Position numbers and translations under genes: made by a program. A stretch of 64,000 nucleotides of DNA from an uncultured bacterium (lineage in GTDB: Bacteria; Verrucomicrobiota; Lentisphaeria; Victivallales; UBA1829), in the NCBI GenBank assembly GCA_902778895.1, contig CACYZF010000004.1:1-64000 (forward strand). The letters run 5' to 3'. Positions 8,801 to 17,781 of the stretch are shown in pieces (position 1 is the stretch's first letter; each line of letters begins with the position of its first letter). The notes under the pieces are model-generated. The model had not been told where the DNA came from and searched no databases. It saw only the letters and a program-made list of their open reading frames with translations.

Positions 8801-9763
8801 TCAGGTTGTGCTGCGGCTCGCTCCGGAAGGAGTGTCCGGGTGCGAGGAAGAGATGAAGCGCGCCGCCTTGCGCTGCCTGCGTTTCTCGAACTGGAACATC
8901 TGAATGGCATTCCAGCTGTTGTGCCAGAGGATGTAGAACAGCGGGCCGAGGGCGGCGACGGGAGAGGCGAAGGTAATCGCCAGATAAATCGTGAAGGAGG
9001 TGTTTTTCTGTCCAAGGAGCTGGCTGGATTCGAGCTTGCAGCGGCGCGGTCCGATCAGCCATCCGGTGAAGAAGTTCAGGATGCAGACGGCGAGCGTGGC
9101 ACAGCCGATCTGAAGCAGGATCGTGACGGCGCTGATCTCCTGCTCGTCAAACGTCTTGCGCGCCATGCCGCCGAGGATGAGGAGCATGATCGACCATGCC
9201 CAGAGCGCGTGCGGCGCGATTTTGTACTTGGCGAAATCGGCGAGCCACGGCCAGAAATGCAGCAGGACGCGCGAAAGGAAGACGGGGAGCGCCATCACGA
9301 ACGCGATGTTCAGGAAGACCTCGTTGACGAATTCCCATTTCAGCTGCCCCGTGACGAGCGGAAGCAGGCCAATCAGGAAGAGCGAGATGCCGAGGTCGCT
9401 GATGAGGAAGCCCATCAGGACCGTGGCGACATTCCCGCCCAGAAACGCGATCACGACCGGGGCGGCGGTGGCGGTGGGGGAGATCGCCGTGAAGAAGACG
9501 GCTTTCGCGACCTCGGTATTGCCGCCGCAGAACCAGCAGGCAATGAGCCATGCCAGAACGCCGATCGCGAGGTTGGCGGCGAGCAGATACCAGTGATACA
9601 GGCGTATTTTCAGCCCGCTGAACTTGATGCCGAGGCAGGCATTCAGGAGCATGATGACGAGCAGCCAGCGGACCATGAAGGATGCGCGGGACATCCAGGG
9701 GAAACAGAGTCCGATGAAGAGCGGGATGATGATTTTAGCTGGCTGGCTGAGCGCTTTCCACAT
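8801..9763 (-). CDS. Bile acid:sodium symporter-like (SBF/BASS family) transporter
   Basis: A 320-residue, very hydrophobic protein with about nine or ten predicted membrane helices. The segment AISPTATAAP with the following FLGGN matches the conserved core of the bile acid:Na+ symporter family, which carries organic anions with sodium. The C-terminus is basic (KRRQRKAAR). The ATG at 9763 gives the usual family length and lies about 50 bases after a TTGAAA-17-TATATT promoter. uvrA follows after 26 bases. The substrate cannot be told; bacterial members carry pantoate, keto acids and other anions as well as bile acids. Confidence 0.75.
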   Translation of the reverse strand: MWKALSQPAKIIIPLFIGLCFPWMSRASFMVRWLLVIMLLNACLGIKFSGLKIRLYHWYLLAANLAIGVLAWLIACWFCGGNTEVAKAVFFTAISPTATAAPVVIAFLGGNVATVLMGFLISDLGISLFLIGLLPLVTGQLKWEFVNEVFLNIAFVMALPVFLSRVLLHFWPWLADFAKYKIAPHALWAWSIMLLILGGMARKTFDEQEISAVTILLQIGCATLAVCILNFFTGWLIGPRRCKLESSQLLGQKNTSFTIYLAITFASPVAALGPLFYILWHNSWNAIQMFQFEKRRQRKAARFISSSHPDTPSGASRSTT

Positions 9764-9815
9764 AAGGTGAAACCTTGGATAACAAATGAATCGCAGGCGC
9801 GAAAAGGGAAGAAAT

Positions 9816-9844
9816 AATATACCTCCAAACGGAACGATTTTCAA
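9816..9844 (-). promoter_or_regulatory. Sigma-70-like promoter for the symporter-uvrA operon
   Basis: On the minus strand, TTGAAA (9839-9844) and TATATT (9816-9821) are spaced by exactly 17 bases. It is one of the best promoter matches in the window. Confidence 0.7.
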
Positions 9845-10177
9845 GGCGGAAAAGGATTTCCATGACAGCAACCGGGGAAAGAGAGACGAAACTCTATGTG
9901 CCGGATATAAGTGACAGTAACGATATGAAGTTGTGATTTCCGGCGGGCCGGAAGCGCATAAAACGTGTTTTTGTTGAAGAGTCCGTGCGGCGGCGTCGGG
10001 ATCGGAATCATGATTTCCAGCAGTCGGGAAGATCCGGAAGAAAGCCTCGAAAAAGGGAAAAGGAAGACGATCATGCACGCGGAAATGAAGTCGGGACGAT
10101 GGATGCTCCGGCCGCCGCATGGACTCCGTTTTTGACATGCAAATGAATATGGACATGTAAACAGAGGCGGAGGAGTG
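9845..10177 (+). other. Gene-free boundary between host genes and the phage-like cassette
   Basis: This stretch between the symporter promoter and the terminase gene holds no convincing coding sequence. I looked for an integrase, a tRNA attachment site or a duplicated target and saw none. A TTGACA at 10132-10137 with ATGTAA 17 bases downstream could be the cassette promoter, and CATG is repeated on both sides of that spacer. Confidence 0.5.
10132..10160 (+). promoter_or_regulatory. Possible promoter of the phage-like cassette
   Basis: A consensus -35 box TTGACA (10132-10137) is followed after 17 bases by ATGTAA (10155-10160), a poor -10. The direct repeat of ACATG within the spacer flanks could be an operator. 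It lies 18 bases before the terminase start codon. Confidence 0.35.
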
Positions 10178-11566
10178 ATGAAACTGTCGGAATACTTTCT
10201 GCCGTACCAGAGACGCTGGATCCTGGACGATGCGCGGATGAAGCTGTATGCGAAATCTCGCCGGATCGGCATCACGTATGCCACAAGCTTCCGCGTGAAC
10301 GACAAGTGTTTGCGTCGGCCCGGGACCGTGCAGTGGGTGACCAGCCGCGACGAGTTTACCGCCCGCGAGTTCATCACGGACTACATCGCGAAATGGGCGG
10401 CGGCGGCCAACGCGGTCTGCCGCGGACTCGCCGGGGAGAATGCCACGGTCATCGATCCTCTGCACGGAATCCGCGCCTATACGGCGGAATACGGTAACGG
10501 CAGCAGGGTCATCAGTCTGTCCAGCACGCCCGAGGCGTTTGCCGGAAAGGGCGGGGACATCCTGATCGACGAGGCGGACCTGCACAAGGACAGTGGAAAG
10601 GTGATCGATATGGCGCTGCCGTGCACGACATGGGGCGGGCAGCTGGAAATGGTGTCCGCGCTGAGCGTGGACGGGAGCAGCGAATCACCGTTCTGCCGGA
10701 TGCTTCACGAGGCGGAACACGGAGCGAACGCGATGGGGTGGAGCGTCCATAGGACGAGCATTCTGGACGCCGTGGAGGAAGGATTCGTGGAACGGGTCAA
10801 TGCCGTGACCGAGAGCGAGTTGAGCCGCGAGGAGTGGCTGAAGATGATGCGAGCGAGATGCCGCACGGAAGACGCCTGGAGGACGCAATATCTGATCGAA
10901 GCGGCGGAGGCAGGCGCGTCGTTGCTGGATTACGGCATGATCGGCGCGTGCGAAAATGACGCCGCCGAGCTGGAAAAGGCGCTGGCCGAACATCCGAAAG
11001 CGATACGGTACGGCGGGTATGACGTGGGACGCAGAAAGGACGTCGGCGTGTATTTTGAGCTGACGCGCATCGGGGATATCCTGTGGCAGAGCGGATATGA
11101 AGTCATGGAAAATATGCCGTTCCGCATGCAGGCTGACGCACTGGCGCGCCGCCTCGACGATGCCCGTCTGGAACGTCTCTGCATCGACGCGACCGGGATC
11201 GGGATGATGCTGGCGGAGGAGATGCAGGACCGCCACGGGAAATACCGCGTTGAGAGCGTGACCTTTACCGGTCCGGTGAAAGCCGCGCTTGCCATGCCGG
11301 TCCGGGCGGCGTTCGAATCGCGCGGCATCAGGATATTGGCGGACGATGTGTTGCGGCATGACCTGCACAAGATCGTGCGGAGCGTGACGGCCGCCGGAAA
11401 CGTACGCTACGACGCGGAACGCGACGAATCCGGACATTCGGATCGGTTCTGGGCGCTTGCACTGGCCGTTCATGCGGCTGGACGGGGAAACGGGACTCCG
11501 TGCGGAGTCGATCCTCTTCCTCCGCCTCACCGGAGACACGTGGAGGAAAGAATCTTCGGTTGGTGA
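10178..11566 (+). CDS. Mu gp28-like terminase large subunit
   Basis: A 462-residue DNA-packaging motor protein. The N-terminal ATPase has a deviant P-loop (KSRRIGITYA near residue 24), in which the basic residues sit at the start of the loop, as is common in phage terminases. Its Walker B is ILIDEAD near residue 130. The C-terminal RNase-H-like nuclease is suggested by GGYDVGRRKDVG, by CIDATGIG and by a late DRFWALALA segment, each supplying acidic residues. The overall pattern fits the Mu gp28 group. I chose the ATG at 10178 over the in-frame GTG at 10175 because GGAGG then has better spacing. No small terminase precedes it and no portal gene follows. Confidence 0.85.
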   Translation: MKLSEYFLPYQRRWILDDARMKLYAKSRRIGITYATSFRVNDKCLRRPGTVQWVTSRDEFTAREFITDYIAKWAAAANAVCRGLAGENATVIDPLHGIRAYTAEYGNGSRVISLSSTPEAFAGKGGDILIDEADLHKDSGKVIDMALPCTTWGGQLEMVSALSVDGSSESPFCRMLHEAEHGANAMGWSVHRTSILDAVEEGFVERVNAVTESELSREEWLKMMRARCRTEDAWRTQYLIEAAEAGASLLDYGMIGACENDAAELEKALAEHPKAIRYGGYDVGRRKDVGVYFELTRIGDILWQSGYEVMENMPFRMQADALARRLDDARLERLCIDATGIGMMLAEEMQDRHGKYRVESVTFTGPVKAALAMPVRAAFESRGIRILADDVLRHDLHKIVRSVTAAGNVRYDAERDESGHSDRFWALALAVHAAGRGNGTPCGVDPLPPPHRRHVEERIFGW

Positions 11567-11658
11567 ATCCGACGGAGGAATAAAGAAACATCGAATCACC
11601 CCGGCGGAACGAATCGAGTTTCCGCTGGGACAAGACAAACACAACATAGGAGCAGGAA

Positions 11659-12726
11659 ATGGGAACTGTAAAACAGGACGCGAACGGAGTCCCGGAGGAA
11701 TGGACTCTGCTGCATGCGGGCGTAAACCGGCTCGTGAAAAACGGAAAGGACTATGAACTTCGGTTGAGCGAGGAAGATCTTGACGCCATCGCGGCGTATC
11801 AGACGAAGAAAGGCGAGGCGATCCCGATCGACTCCAACCATTACCTCCACATTCTGGCGGAGAAGCACGGCGTGGAGGAAAGCGAGGCGCTGCGGCTGAT
11901 TCCGTCCGGCGTGGCCGCAATGGGATTCGGGACGCTGTTCCGCGAGGGAGACGAGCTGCGCATCCGGGCGGAATGGACGCCCGGCGCGTACGAGCTCCTG
12001 AAGGAGAAGATATTCCGGTACTGTTCGCCCGTGATCCGCGGCCTGAAGGAAGGTCCGATCCGCATTACGAGCGTGGCGATGGAAAATGAACCCGCACTGA
12101 ACTGCGAGGACGTCCTGGCGGCGGGCGGAGAAGAAGACGTTGACCCGGATGATATCGGGCGGAACGCCATCGAACTGAAACGGCTTCAGGATCCGATCGA
12201 ACGCGCGCTCGGGCGTCTGCTCGGAAAGACGGTCTGGAACGAGATCGTGCTGTCCGGCGAGGACGATGAAGAAGGCGCTTTCGAGCGCACGGCTGCCGCG
12301 ATCGAGGCAAAAGCCGATGTCATCACGGCCATGCGCGAAAGTCTCGGTATCGCAGACGATGAGCCAGATGAAACCATGTCCGCGGCTCTGGATTCCGTGA
12401 AGGCGCGCGCCGGGCAGGCAGACGCCATGCAGCAGGAACTCGACACGATGATCTGCGCCGCGGAGGAGAAACGCAAGGCGGAGCTGATCGAACAGGGTCT
12501 CCAGGAAGGGAAGCTGACGCACGCGCTGGAGGACTGGGCGAAAACCCAGGACTGCGCCGTGCTGGCGTCCTATCTCGAGCACGCGCCCGCCGTGGTGCCG
12601 GGCCGCCTGGCATTCGCGCCGGACAAACAGCGCGCGCCGAAGCGGAATCTGAGCGCGGCGGACGAGGAAATGATCCGGAAATTCGGATTCGACAAAGACG
12701 AATATCAACGCGCCATGCACGGCTGA
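11659..12726 (+). CDS. Mu-like prohead protease/scaffold (gpI family)
   Basis: A 355-residue protein matching the Mu-like prophage I family, which in Mu provides the maturation protease and, as an internal product, the scaffold. The N-terminal half has the family pattern ending in PVIRGLKEGPIRITSVAMENEPAL near residues 120-145. The C-terminal half (about 200-320) is Glu/Ala/Lys-rich, probably helical and coiled-coil, as expected for scaffold. An in-frame internal ATG could give a separate scaffold product, but I cannot confirm this. It lies 92 bases after the terminase gene, where Mu would have the portal (gp29) and minor head (gp30) genes. Confidence 0.8.
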   Translation: MGTVKQDANGVPEEWTLLHAGVNRLVKNGKDYELRLSEEDLDAIAAYQTKKGEAIPIDSNHYLHILAEKHGVEESEALRLIPSGVAAMGFGTLFREGDELRIRAEWTPGAYELLKEKIFRYCSPVIRGLKEGPIRITSVAMENEPALNCEDVLAAGGEEDVDPDDIGRNAIELKRLQDPIERALGRLLGKTVWNEIVLSGEDDEEGAFERTAAAIEAKADVITAMRESLGIADDEPDETMSAALDSVKARAGQADAMQQELDTMICAAEEKRKAELIEQGLQEGKLTHALEDWAKTQDCAVLASYLEHAPAVVPGRLAFAPDKQRAPKRNLSAADEEMIRKFGFDKDEYQRAMHG

Positions 12727-12770
12727 GAAGCCGCGGCGCAAAACAATCACAACAAAAGGAGACATGAACC

Positions 12771-13181
12771 ATGTCAGCACTCACAGAATCCAGAGACACC
12801 CGTGAAATCGCGGCCGGCGGCGTTCACTACACGCGTGAATTCACCGTCGCGTCGGGCAGCACCGTCTACGCGGGCGGCATCACCGCCGTCAACATCTCCG
12901 GGAAAGCCGTTCCCGCCACGTCTTCGGGCGCCATCGTCGTGGTCGGCCGCGCCGAAAACACCGCTTCCGGCGGCGAAACCGTCAGAACCCGTTCCGGCAT
13001 GTTCCTCTACAGTCCGGTCAGCAGCGGCGCGTTCGCCGCAAGCGACCTGAACAAGACCTGCTATGTGAAGGACGACCAGACCGTTACACTGACCGGCGGC
13101 ACGGCGGCCGTGATCGCGGGCGTTGTCCGCGACGTCATTCCTGACGGCGTGGTGGCGGAAATCGGCAACGGCCCGTGCTGA
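12771..13181 (+). CDS. Probable head decoration protein (DUF2190-like)
   Basis: A 136-residue, Gly/Ala/Val/Thr-rich, probably all-beta protein placed between the protease and the major capsid protein. The position, size and pattern (TVASGSTVYAGG, GKAVPATSSG, VVGRAENTASGG) fit the small capsid cement or decoration proteins grouped as DUF2190, which stabilise mature heads. AAAAGGAG gives a strong ribosome binding site. The assignment rests mainly on position and composition and could be wrong in detail. Confidence 0.6.
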   Translation: MSALTESRDTREIAAGGVHYTREFTVASGSTVYAGGITAVNISGKAVPATSSGAIVVVGRAENTASGGETVRTRSGMFLYSPVSSGAFAASDLNKTCYVKDDQTVTLTGGTAAVIAGVVRDVIPDGVVAEIGNGPC

Positions 13182-13236
13182 GCCGGAATATCCGGGTTCA
13201 AAAACAGACAAATCAACATGAAAAAGGAAAAAGAAC

Positions 13237-14139
13237 ATGGAACTCAATCATGAAACGCTGTCCGCCATGCGCACCAGCTTCAATCTGAAGTTCAAACAGG
13301 CCGTCGAAGGCGCGGAGACGATCTACTGCGAACTCGCCGACATCGAGGGCGACCCGAAGCACACCGCTATGGAAATCCCGTTCCTCGACGCCTTCGCCGG
13401 AATGCGCGAATGGCTCGGCCCGCGCCAGATCAAGAACCTGGCCACGCACAAGATCCGCCTCGTGGAACGTCCCTGGGAGGACACCGTGGCAATCCCCGTG
13501 CGCGACGTCGAAAGCGACAACTGGGGCATCTACGGCACGCTCGTCGCCGCCATGGGCGAAGCGGGCGAACAGCTGTGGGACACCCTCTTTACCGAGGCGC
13601 TCGTGAATCCGCCGAACTGGATCGACGGCGCCAGCTTCTACAACAGCAGCCGCAAGTACGGCCCGAGCACGATCAACAACGTCACGACCAACGCGCTCAC
13701 GTTCGCCAACTTCGGTTCGTTCTTCACTCAGATGTATTCGTTCCGCGGCCACAACGGCCAGCCCGTCAACACGCGTCCGACCCACCTGATCGTCGGTCCC
13801 GCGCTGGAGGACACTGCCCGCGAGATCCTGTACTCCGATACCTACCGCGACGCCAGCGACCAGGAATTCGCCAATCCGCACAAGGACAAAGTCAAACTGG
13901 TCGTCAGCCCCCGTCTCACCGGCACGAATGCCAACTACTGGTTCCTGGGCCGATTCACCGGCGCGCTGAAGCCCATCCTGGTCCTGAAGAACAAGGAAGC
14001 CGCTCTCACGATCCTGAACCAGCCGAACGACGAAAACGTCTTCATGGACGGCAGGATCCTGTTCGGCGCCGAGGCGTACGGCAACGCGGCCGCGCTCTTC
14101 CCGCATCTGCTGGGTCGCGGCGGTACCGCCGCAGCCTGA
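13237..14139 (+). CDS. Mu-like major capsid protein (gpT family)
   Basis: A 300-residue protein that matches Mu gpT, the HK97-fold major head subunit, in length and pattern. Visible features are the N-terminal LSAMRTSFNLKFKQA, a middle FYNSSRKYGPSTINN stretch, HLIVGPALEDTAREIL, and the C-terminal segment ending in ILFGAEAYGNAAALFP. The preceding AAAAAGGAAAAAG region provides a ribosome binding site. It is the clearest structural gene of the cassette, and its frame shows no decay, so a working capsid product is plausible. Confidence 0.85.
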   Translation: MELNHETLSAMRTSFNLKFKQAVEGAETIYCELADIEGDPKHTAMEIPFLDAFAGMREWLGPRQIKNLATHKIRLVERPWEDTVAIPVRDVESDNWGIYGTLVAAMGEAGEQLWDTLFTEALVNPPNWIDGASFYNSSRKYGPSTINNVTTNALTFANFGSFFTQMYSFRGHNGQPVNTRPTHLIVGPALEDTAREILYSDTYRDASDQEFANPHKDKVKLVVSPRLTGTNANYWFLGRFTGALKPILVLKNKEAALTILNQPNDENVFMDGRILFGAEAYGNAAALFPHLLGRGGTAAA

Positions 14140-14215
14140 TCGTCATCGGGACAAACGGCTGATGGATGAGGGAGGGACCAGGGCGCGGGAATCCGCCGTA
14201 AAACATATCTCCTTG

Positions 14216-14266
14216 GTACGGAGGCGGGTTGTTTTGGTTTCTTTGATAAACCGACAACCGCCGTAC
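14216..14266 (+). other. Long stacked hairpin between capsid and gp36 genes
   Basis: Three stems stack: GTACGG (14216-14221) with CCGTAC (14261-14266), CGGGTTGT with ACAACCG one bulge apart, and GGTTT (14236-14240) with AAACC (14248-14252), closing on a 7-base loop. There is no U-run directly after it. It sits in the only sizeable non-coding gap of the cassette (14140-14349), where Mu has gp35. It could be a transcript-processing or stability element that keeps capsid mRNA in excess. Confidence 0.55.
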
Positions 14267-14349
14267 GGTTTCTCCGCCCTTCCCTCTCTGCCGGAATCAG
14301 CCGTTTTTCTTTTCAGCTCAAAACAACAACAGAATGAAAGGATCGTCTC

Positions 14350-14769
14350 ATGGCATACGCCACGATCAATGAACTGAAGGTGCGTCTCGGTCAGGATTAC
14401 GCGGGCCTGTATGGGAACGACGAGGCCGGCACGGCTGCGGCACAAGCCGATCTGGATGCCGCCGCAGCGGAAATCGACGCAGCGGCCGGATGCCGTTATG
14501 AAACGCCTGTCGCATCCGGGCGCGCCGAAGCGCTGCTCCGCGACTGGAATCTGACCCTGTGCGAAGAACGAGCCCGGGTGCGCTGTGCGGGCGACTCCTT
14601 GCCCGACAAACTCAAAATACGTATTGCCCACGTACGGGGCTCGCTGGAGAAAACTGCGTCCGGCGAACTGGTCCTGCCCGGCGCGGCGGAATCCGTGCGC
14701 GGACAGGGTTTTGCGACGGTTGCCTGCGACGAACCGGTTTTCACCCGTGAAACGATGAGGGGCTACTGA
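14350..14769 (+). CDS. Mu gp36-like head completion protein (DUF1320)
   Basis: A 139-residue protein matching the Mu gp36/DUF1320 family, small head-to-tail connector proteins. Visible are the N-terminal TINELKVRLGQDY, an Ala-rich helix with the DLDAAAAEIDAAAGCRYETPV segment split by a turn, and a central LLRDWNLTLCEERA helix. Length is close to that of the Mu protein. AAAGGATCGTC precedes the ATG. Its presence implies a head meant to be completed, although no portal is encoded here. Confidence 0.75.
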   Translation: MAYATINELKVRLGQDYAGLYGNDEAGTAAAQADLDAAAAEIDAAAGCRYETPVASGRAEALLRDWNLTLCEERARVRCAGDSLPDKLKIRIAHVRGSLEKTASGELVLPGAAESVRGQGFATVACDEPVFTRETMRGY

Positions 14770-14770
14770 C

Positions 14771-15103
14771 ATGCGTGCAACAGGTTTGATTTCCGGGTTG
14801 GACGGAGGCGTTTTCGATATCGCCATGCGGAACATCCGTGTGCGTTCGACGCTGACCGGAACCGTATCGGTACACGGAGAAGACGGCAGGAAGGATAAAC
14901 TCGCCGCCACGAGCCGCCGCACGGAGCTCGACTTCGACGGGCTTGTGGAAGGCGATACCATCCCGGAGGCAGGGGAGACGTTGACGTTCCAGGAAAAAAC
15001 GTTCCTCATCACATCGGCGGTCCTGACCTCGGAAAAAGGAAAATACCAGCGGTTCGCCGTGAAGGCGGAACGCAGCGACGAGGCCGAGGTTTCGGGGCTG
15101 TAA
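14771..15103 (+). CDS. Phage cassette protein of unknown function (possible connector/stopper)
   Basis: A 110-residue protein starting one base after the gp36-like gene ends, so the two are translationally linked. The sequence alternates hydrophobic and polar residues and is probably mostly beta, with TLTFQEKTFLITSAVLTSEKG near the end. In many phages the gene after the head-completion protein makes a stopper or tail-terminator protein; that is only a positional guess. I recognise no motif. Confidence 0.6.
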   Translation: MRATGLISGLDGGVFDIAMRNIRVRSTLTGTVSVHGEDGRKDKLAATSRRTELDFDGLVEGDTIPEAGETLTFQEKTFLITSAVLTSEKGKYQRFAVKAERSDEAEVSGL

Positions 15104-15156
15104 TGTCCTGACGGTGCGAGGGAAACAGAAAAAAACGAGAACAACGGGAGACAGAT

Positions 15157-15303
15157 ATGAACGGGGAAACGGCAGTCAAGGCGGAAATGCCGGAAAACGA
15201 ATATGATCCGGAAGCGGAAGTTATCATGGAGATTCTGAAGCAGATCAACGCCGAACTCGATGAGATCGCGGAGAAACTTGAGGAAATCGGAACGATCAAC
15301 TGA
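15157..15303 (+). CDS. Small acidic phage cassette protein
   Basis: A 48-residue protein, rich in Glu, with a probable amphipathic helix over its second half (EVIMEILKQINAELDEIAEK). AACGGGAG precedes the ATG at 15157. The next gene begins 13 bases after its stop. Because the frame sits neatly between two genes and has its own ribosome binding site, I consider it real. It may be a helical accessory or assembly factor; the function is unknown. Confidence 0.5.
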   Translation: MNGETAVKAEMPENEYDPEAEVIMEILKQINAELDEIAEKLEEIGTIN

Positions 15304-15316
15304 GGCGGGGAGAAAC

Positions 15317-16099
15317 ATGCTGAAACTGAAACATAAAAGCATCGTCCGGAGCAGGGACTCCGGAGGGGCCTCCTACCGTGAGGTCTATTACGGATCGCGA
15401 GAAGAGGTGGAGGAGCGAAGCGCCCGTCTGGCAATCGGAGACCGGGACAAATCGGGCGAATACGAACTTGTCTCCTGGCGTACCCGGCAGACCGGCGGTC
15501 CGGTCTATGAGATTGAGCTCAACTGGGAGAACCTGAACGCCGGAAGCAATCTGCGGTTTCTGATCGGGCGGCATGGCCCGAAGGAACACATGCTGGACGT
15601 GACCGTCATGTCCGTGCCGCTGGAACGCCATTCCGGCTACCGGACGAACTGGAACTACTGCCTCGCGGCAAAAGAGACGGACGAGGTTCCCGCATGGTGG
15701 GAAACGGCGACGGATCCCGTGCTGACGGCGGCACAGCGCACGTATTACCGCTGGGTGAAGACGCCGCAGGCAGTCGCTTCGCTCGGCGAATCGTGGCATC
15801 TGCTGAAGATGCCGCTCATGAGAGGTGAAACATATCTGATGCCCAGCTACACGATCACGGAATTCAGCCGTCATTGCACGCTGCGGGACGCTTCGTGGGC
15901 CGCGGCCGCGTGCGCCGGAAAGATCTGCATCCCGGCGCTCGGCGATTTCGGCGTAGGTGTGACGAACTGGCTGAACCTCGGCGGGCAGATCCATCCAGAC
16001 GGACGCCGCTACATCGCAAAGGTCATCTACAAGGCGTCGCCCGATCCGTCAGGCTGGGACGGCACGCTGTATGAGTCCGCGGAGGAGAATAACACATGA
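15317..16099 (+). CDS. Phage cassette structural protein of unknown function
   Basis: A 260-residue protein with no family I recognise. The N-terminus is basic (MLKLKHKSIVRSR), followed by a Trp/Tyr-rich, probably beta-rich body with WENLNAGSNLRF and NWNYCLAAKE. It is not a portal: it is too short and lacks the helical portal pattern. I chose the ATG at 15317, which has GGCGGGGAG upstream; an in-frame ATG at 15260 would overlap the small acidic gene. Its last four bases overlap the next start (ATGA), showing coupled translation. Confidence 0.65.
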   Translation: MLKLKHKSIVRSRDSGGASYREVYYGSREEVEERSARLAIGDRDKSGEYELVSWRTRQTGGPVYEIELNWENLNAGSNLRFLIGRHGPKEHMLDVTVMSVPLERHSGYRTNWNYCLAAKETDEVPAWWETATDPVLTAAQRTYYRWVKTPQAVASLGESWHLLKMPLMRGETYLMPSYTITEFSRHCTLRDASWAAAACAGKICIPALGDFGVGVTNWLNLGGQIHPDGRRYIAKVIYKASPDPSGWDGTLYESAEENNT

Positions 16100-16668
16100 T
16101 CGTACCAAGACTGGAATCCGGCGAGAATCTGTTCGAAGTTCTCCGTGAAAAATTCAATGCGCTGGCTGAGGCCGTGGAGCAGCTTGACAAACTTGCATCC
16201 GCATCCCCGCTCCTGGACGTTCTCGATACCGGCGCCGGCAAACTCATCCGCTGGAATGGACCCGAACCGGAAAACACAAGCACTTCGGCCGCGGAAATAC
16301 CGGTCGCGCCGGGATATGCCGGCGCGTTTGCCGTGGAACTTGTCGGCGGGACGTCCGCACGTATTTTCAACGGCTCAAATCCTTCCGGTGAATACGCCGG
16401 GGAAATCCGCATCGGGAATGTCATTCACAACATGCCGGCCGGTACAGTTCCGGTTTCATCGGGGCAATCCGCCGAAATCTATCTGACGGTGTATTACGAT
16501 GCCACGGCCACGCCTCCGGCTCTTGTGTACGGTTTTGCGAACAGCCTGTCCGCATCCGTCACCGGCCAGCAGGGGTGGTACAGAACACTGGCGAAAGTCA
16601 GTTCGGCCGGAACCGTAACACAAGTGCATTGGGGCGGCAATATCGAGATCGGCGGGAGATGGATCTGA
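16096..16668 (+). CDS. Phage cassette protein with N-terminal coiled coil
   Basis: A 190-residue protein. Residues 10-36 are a heptad-like helix (LFEVLREKFNALAEAVEQL) that could trimerise. The rest is Gly/Thr/Ser/Val-rich and probably beta-structured, ending in HWGGNIEIGGRW. This helix-then-beta plan is common in phage fibre or baseplate-associated proteins. It overlaps the previous gene by four bases and the next by one. The function is inferred from architecture only. Confidence 0.6.
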   Translation: MIVPRLESGENLFEVLREKFNALAEAVEQLDKLASASPLLDVLDTGAGKLIRWNGPEPENTSTSAAEIPVAPGYAGAFAVELVGGTSARIFNGSNPSGEYAGEIRIGNVIHNMPAGTVPVSSGQSAEIYLTVYYDATATPPALVYGFANSLSASVTGQQGWYRTLAKVSSAGTVTQVHWGGNIEIGGRWI

Positions 16669-17780
16669 TGAGCTTGTGGGACGATTATCATCTGAACGAT
16701 CCGACGTTCTGTACCCCGCTTCCGGTGATGTGCGGACTGGTTTCCGCCCTCTGCGAACGCCGGGAGGCCGTGGATTCCGAATTCCACGAAAGCTGTACAA
16801 CATCCGGTGCTGCGGCGGTCGCGGAGAATTACCTTGCACATATTCTCACCGGAAAATGGTATGACAACGCCAATGCAGGGGATATCCCGTTCCGGGAAAT
16901 CCAAAAGGAGTATGCATACGATGAGATTTGGGGTTATTCGCGCAGGATCGCGTTTATGCACCTTTTCGATGCGTTTCTTCTTCATTCGCTGGACGAATAC
17001 AATTCCCGCCGGTTTACGGACAGCGAAGGGAATGTCGTCTACAGTTCGCTTGAACTTCTTGCTTCGGCGCTGGCGGAACCCCTGATCGTGCCGGAGACCG
17101 TTCCGGAGAACAACTCCTATCCAAAGGAATATTCCGATGGCACGTTACAGGTCTGTCTGAACGCCGCCTGGGCCTCGCAGCGGACCAGGATGCTGAAACT
17201 GCTCCGGTATGTAAGCGTTTCCAACGGCGGCTTCATGATGCTTCATGCCTATTCGCCCGCGCATGTGCACAGTTTCGGTGTTTCTCCACAAACGGCATAT
17301 GATGCGGTTCCGGAATGGACGCTTTACGAAACGGAATTCGGCGGATGGTACAGCCCGCTGGAGTGCTATCTGCACTACGAGCATACGGGCCTTGCCGATC
17401 CGAACGAACACTGGTCGATCCGTTCCGCGTGGGAACCTGTGTCGCTCAGGCCGGAGCATCATGGCTGTCCGGCGGCATCCGAAGGAAAAATCATGTTCGA
17501 CGCGGTCGATTTACGGGAACGGGATGAAGACGGAAATCCGGAAGAGGACGAGTACAACACGTACATTTTCGATCCGCTCTGCACAACGGTATCGTCCGGC
17601 GCGAACACGCTTGTTTTAAGCGGAGGCGATTTTGCTTCATGGGGCTACGGTTCGGCCTCCGGTCTGGGCGGACCGGACACTGCGCCGGGCAGCTGCATCC
17701 GCGGATGGCAGGCATTGAATGTCAAGGTCATTTACGATTACGAATCGATTTTCAGCTTCAAAGAAACAGAAAGGGAATAA
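16668..17780 (+). CDS. Phage cassette protein of unknown function
   Basis: A 370-residue protein of mixed composition, rich in Tyr, Trp, His and Glu, with a middle section (GWYSPLECYLHYEHTG, NEHWSIRSAWEPVSL) that looks globular. I do not recognise it. The start at 16668 overlaps the previous stop as TGATG, and GGCGGGAG lies upstream at good spacing; an ATG nine bases earlier is possible. The fibre gene follows after one base. By position it may be a base or adaptor protein for the fibre. Confidence 0.6.
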   Translation: MSLWDDYHLNDPTFCTPLPVMCGLVSALCERREAVDSEFHESCTTSGAAAVAENYLAHILTGKWYDNANAGDIPFREIQKEYAYDEIWGYSRRIAFMHLFDAFLLHSLDEYNSRRFTDSEGNVVYSSLELLASALAEPLIVPETVPENNSYPKEYSDGTLQVCLNAAWASQRTRMLKLLRYVSVSNGGFMMLHAYSPAHVHSFGVSPQTAYDAVPEWTLYETEFGGWYSPLECYLHYEHTGLADPNEHWSIRSAWEPVSLRPEHHGCPAASEGKIMFDAVDLRERDEDGNPEEDEYNTYIFDPLCTTVSSGANTLVLSGGDFASWGYGSASGLGGPDTAPGSCIRGWQALNVKVIYDYESIFSFKETERE

Positions 17781-17781
17781 A

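Noticed and set aside
9841..10377. A 178-codon minus-strand frame at the cassette border
   Set aside because: It overlaps the terminase start antisense, has no ribosome binding site and its product is low in recognisable structure.
14162..14377. A 71-codon frame between capsid and gp36-like genes
   Set aside because: It lacks a ribosome binding site, runs through the stacked hairpin and overlaps the gp36-like start in another frame.
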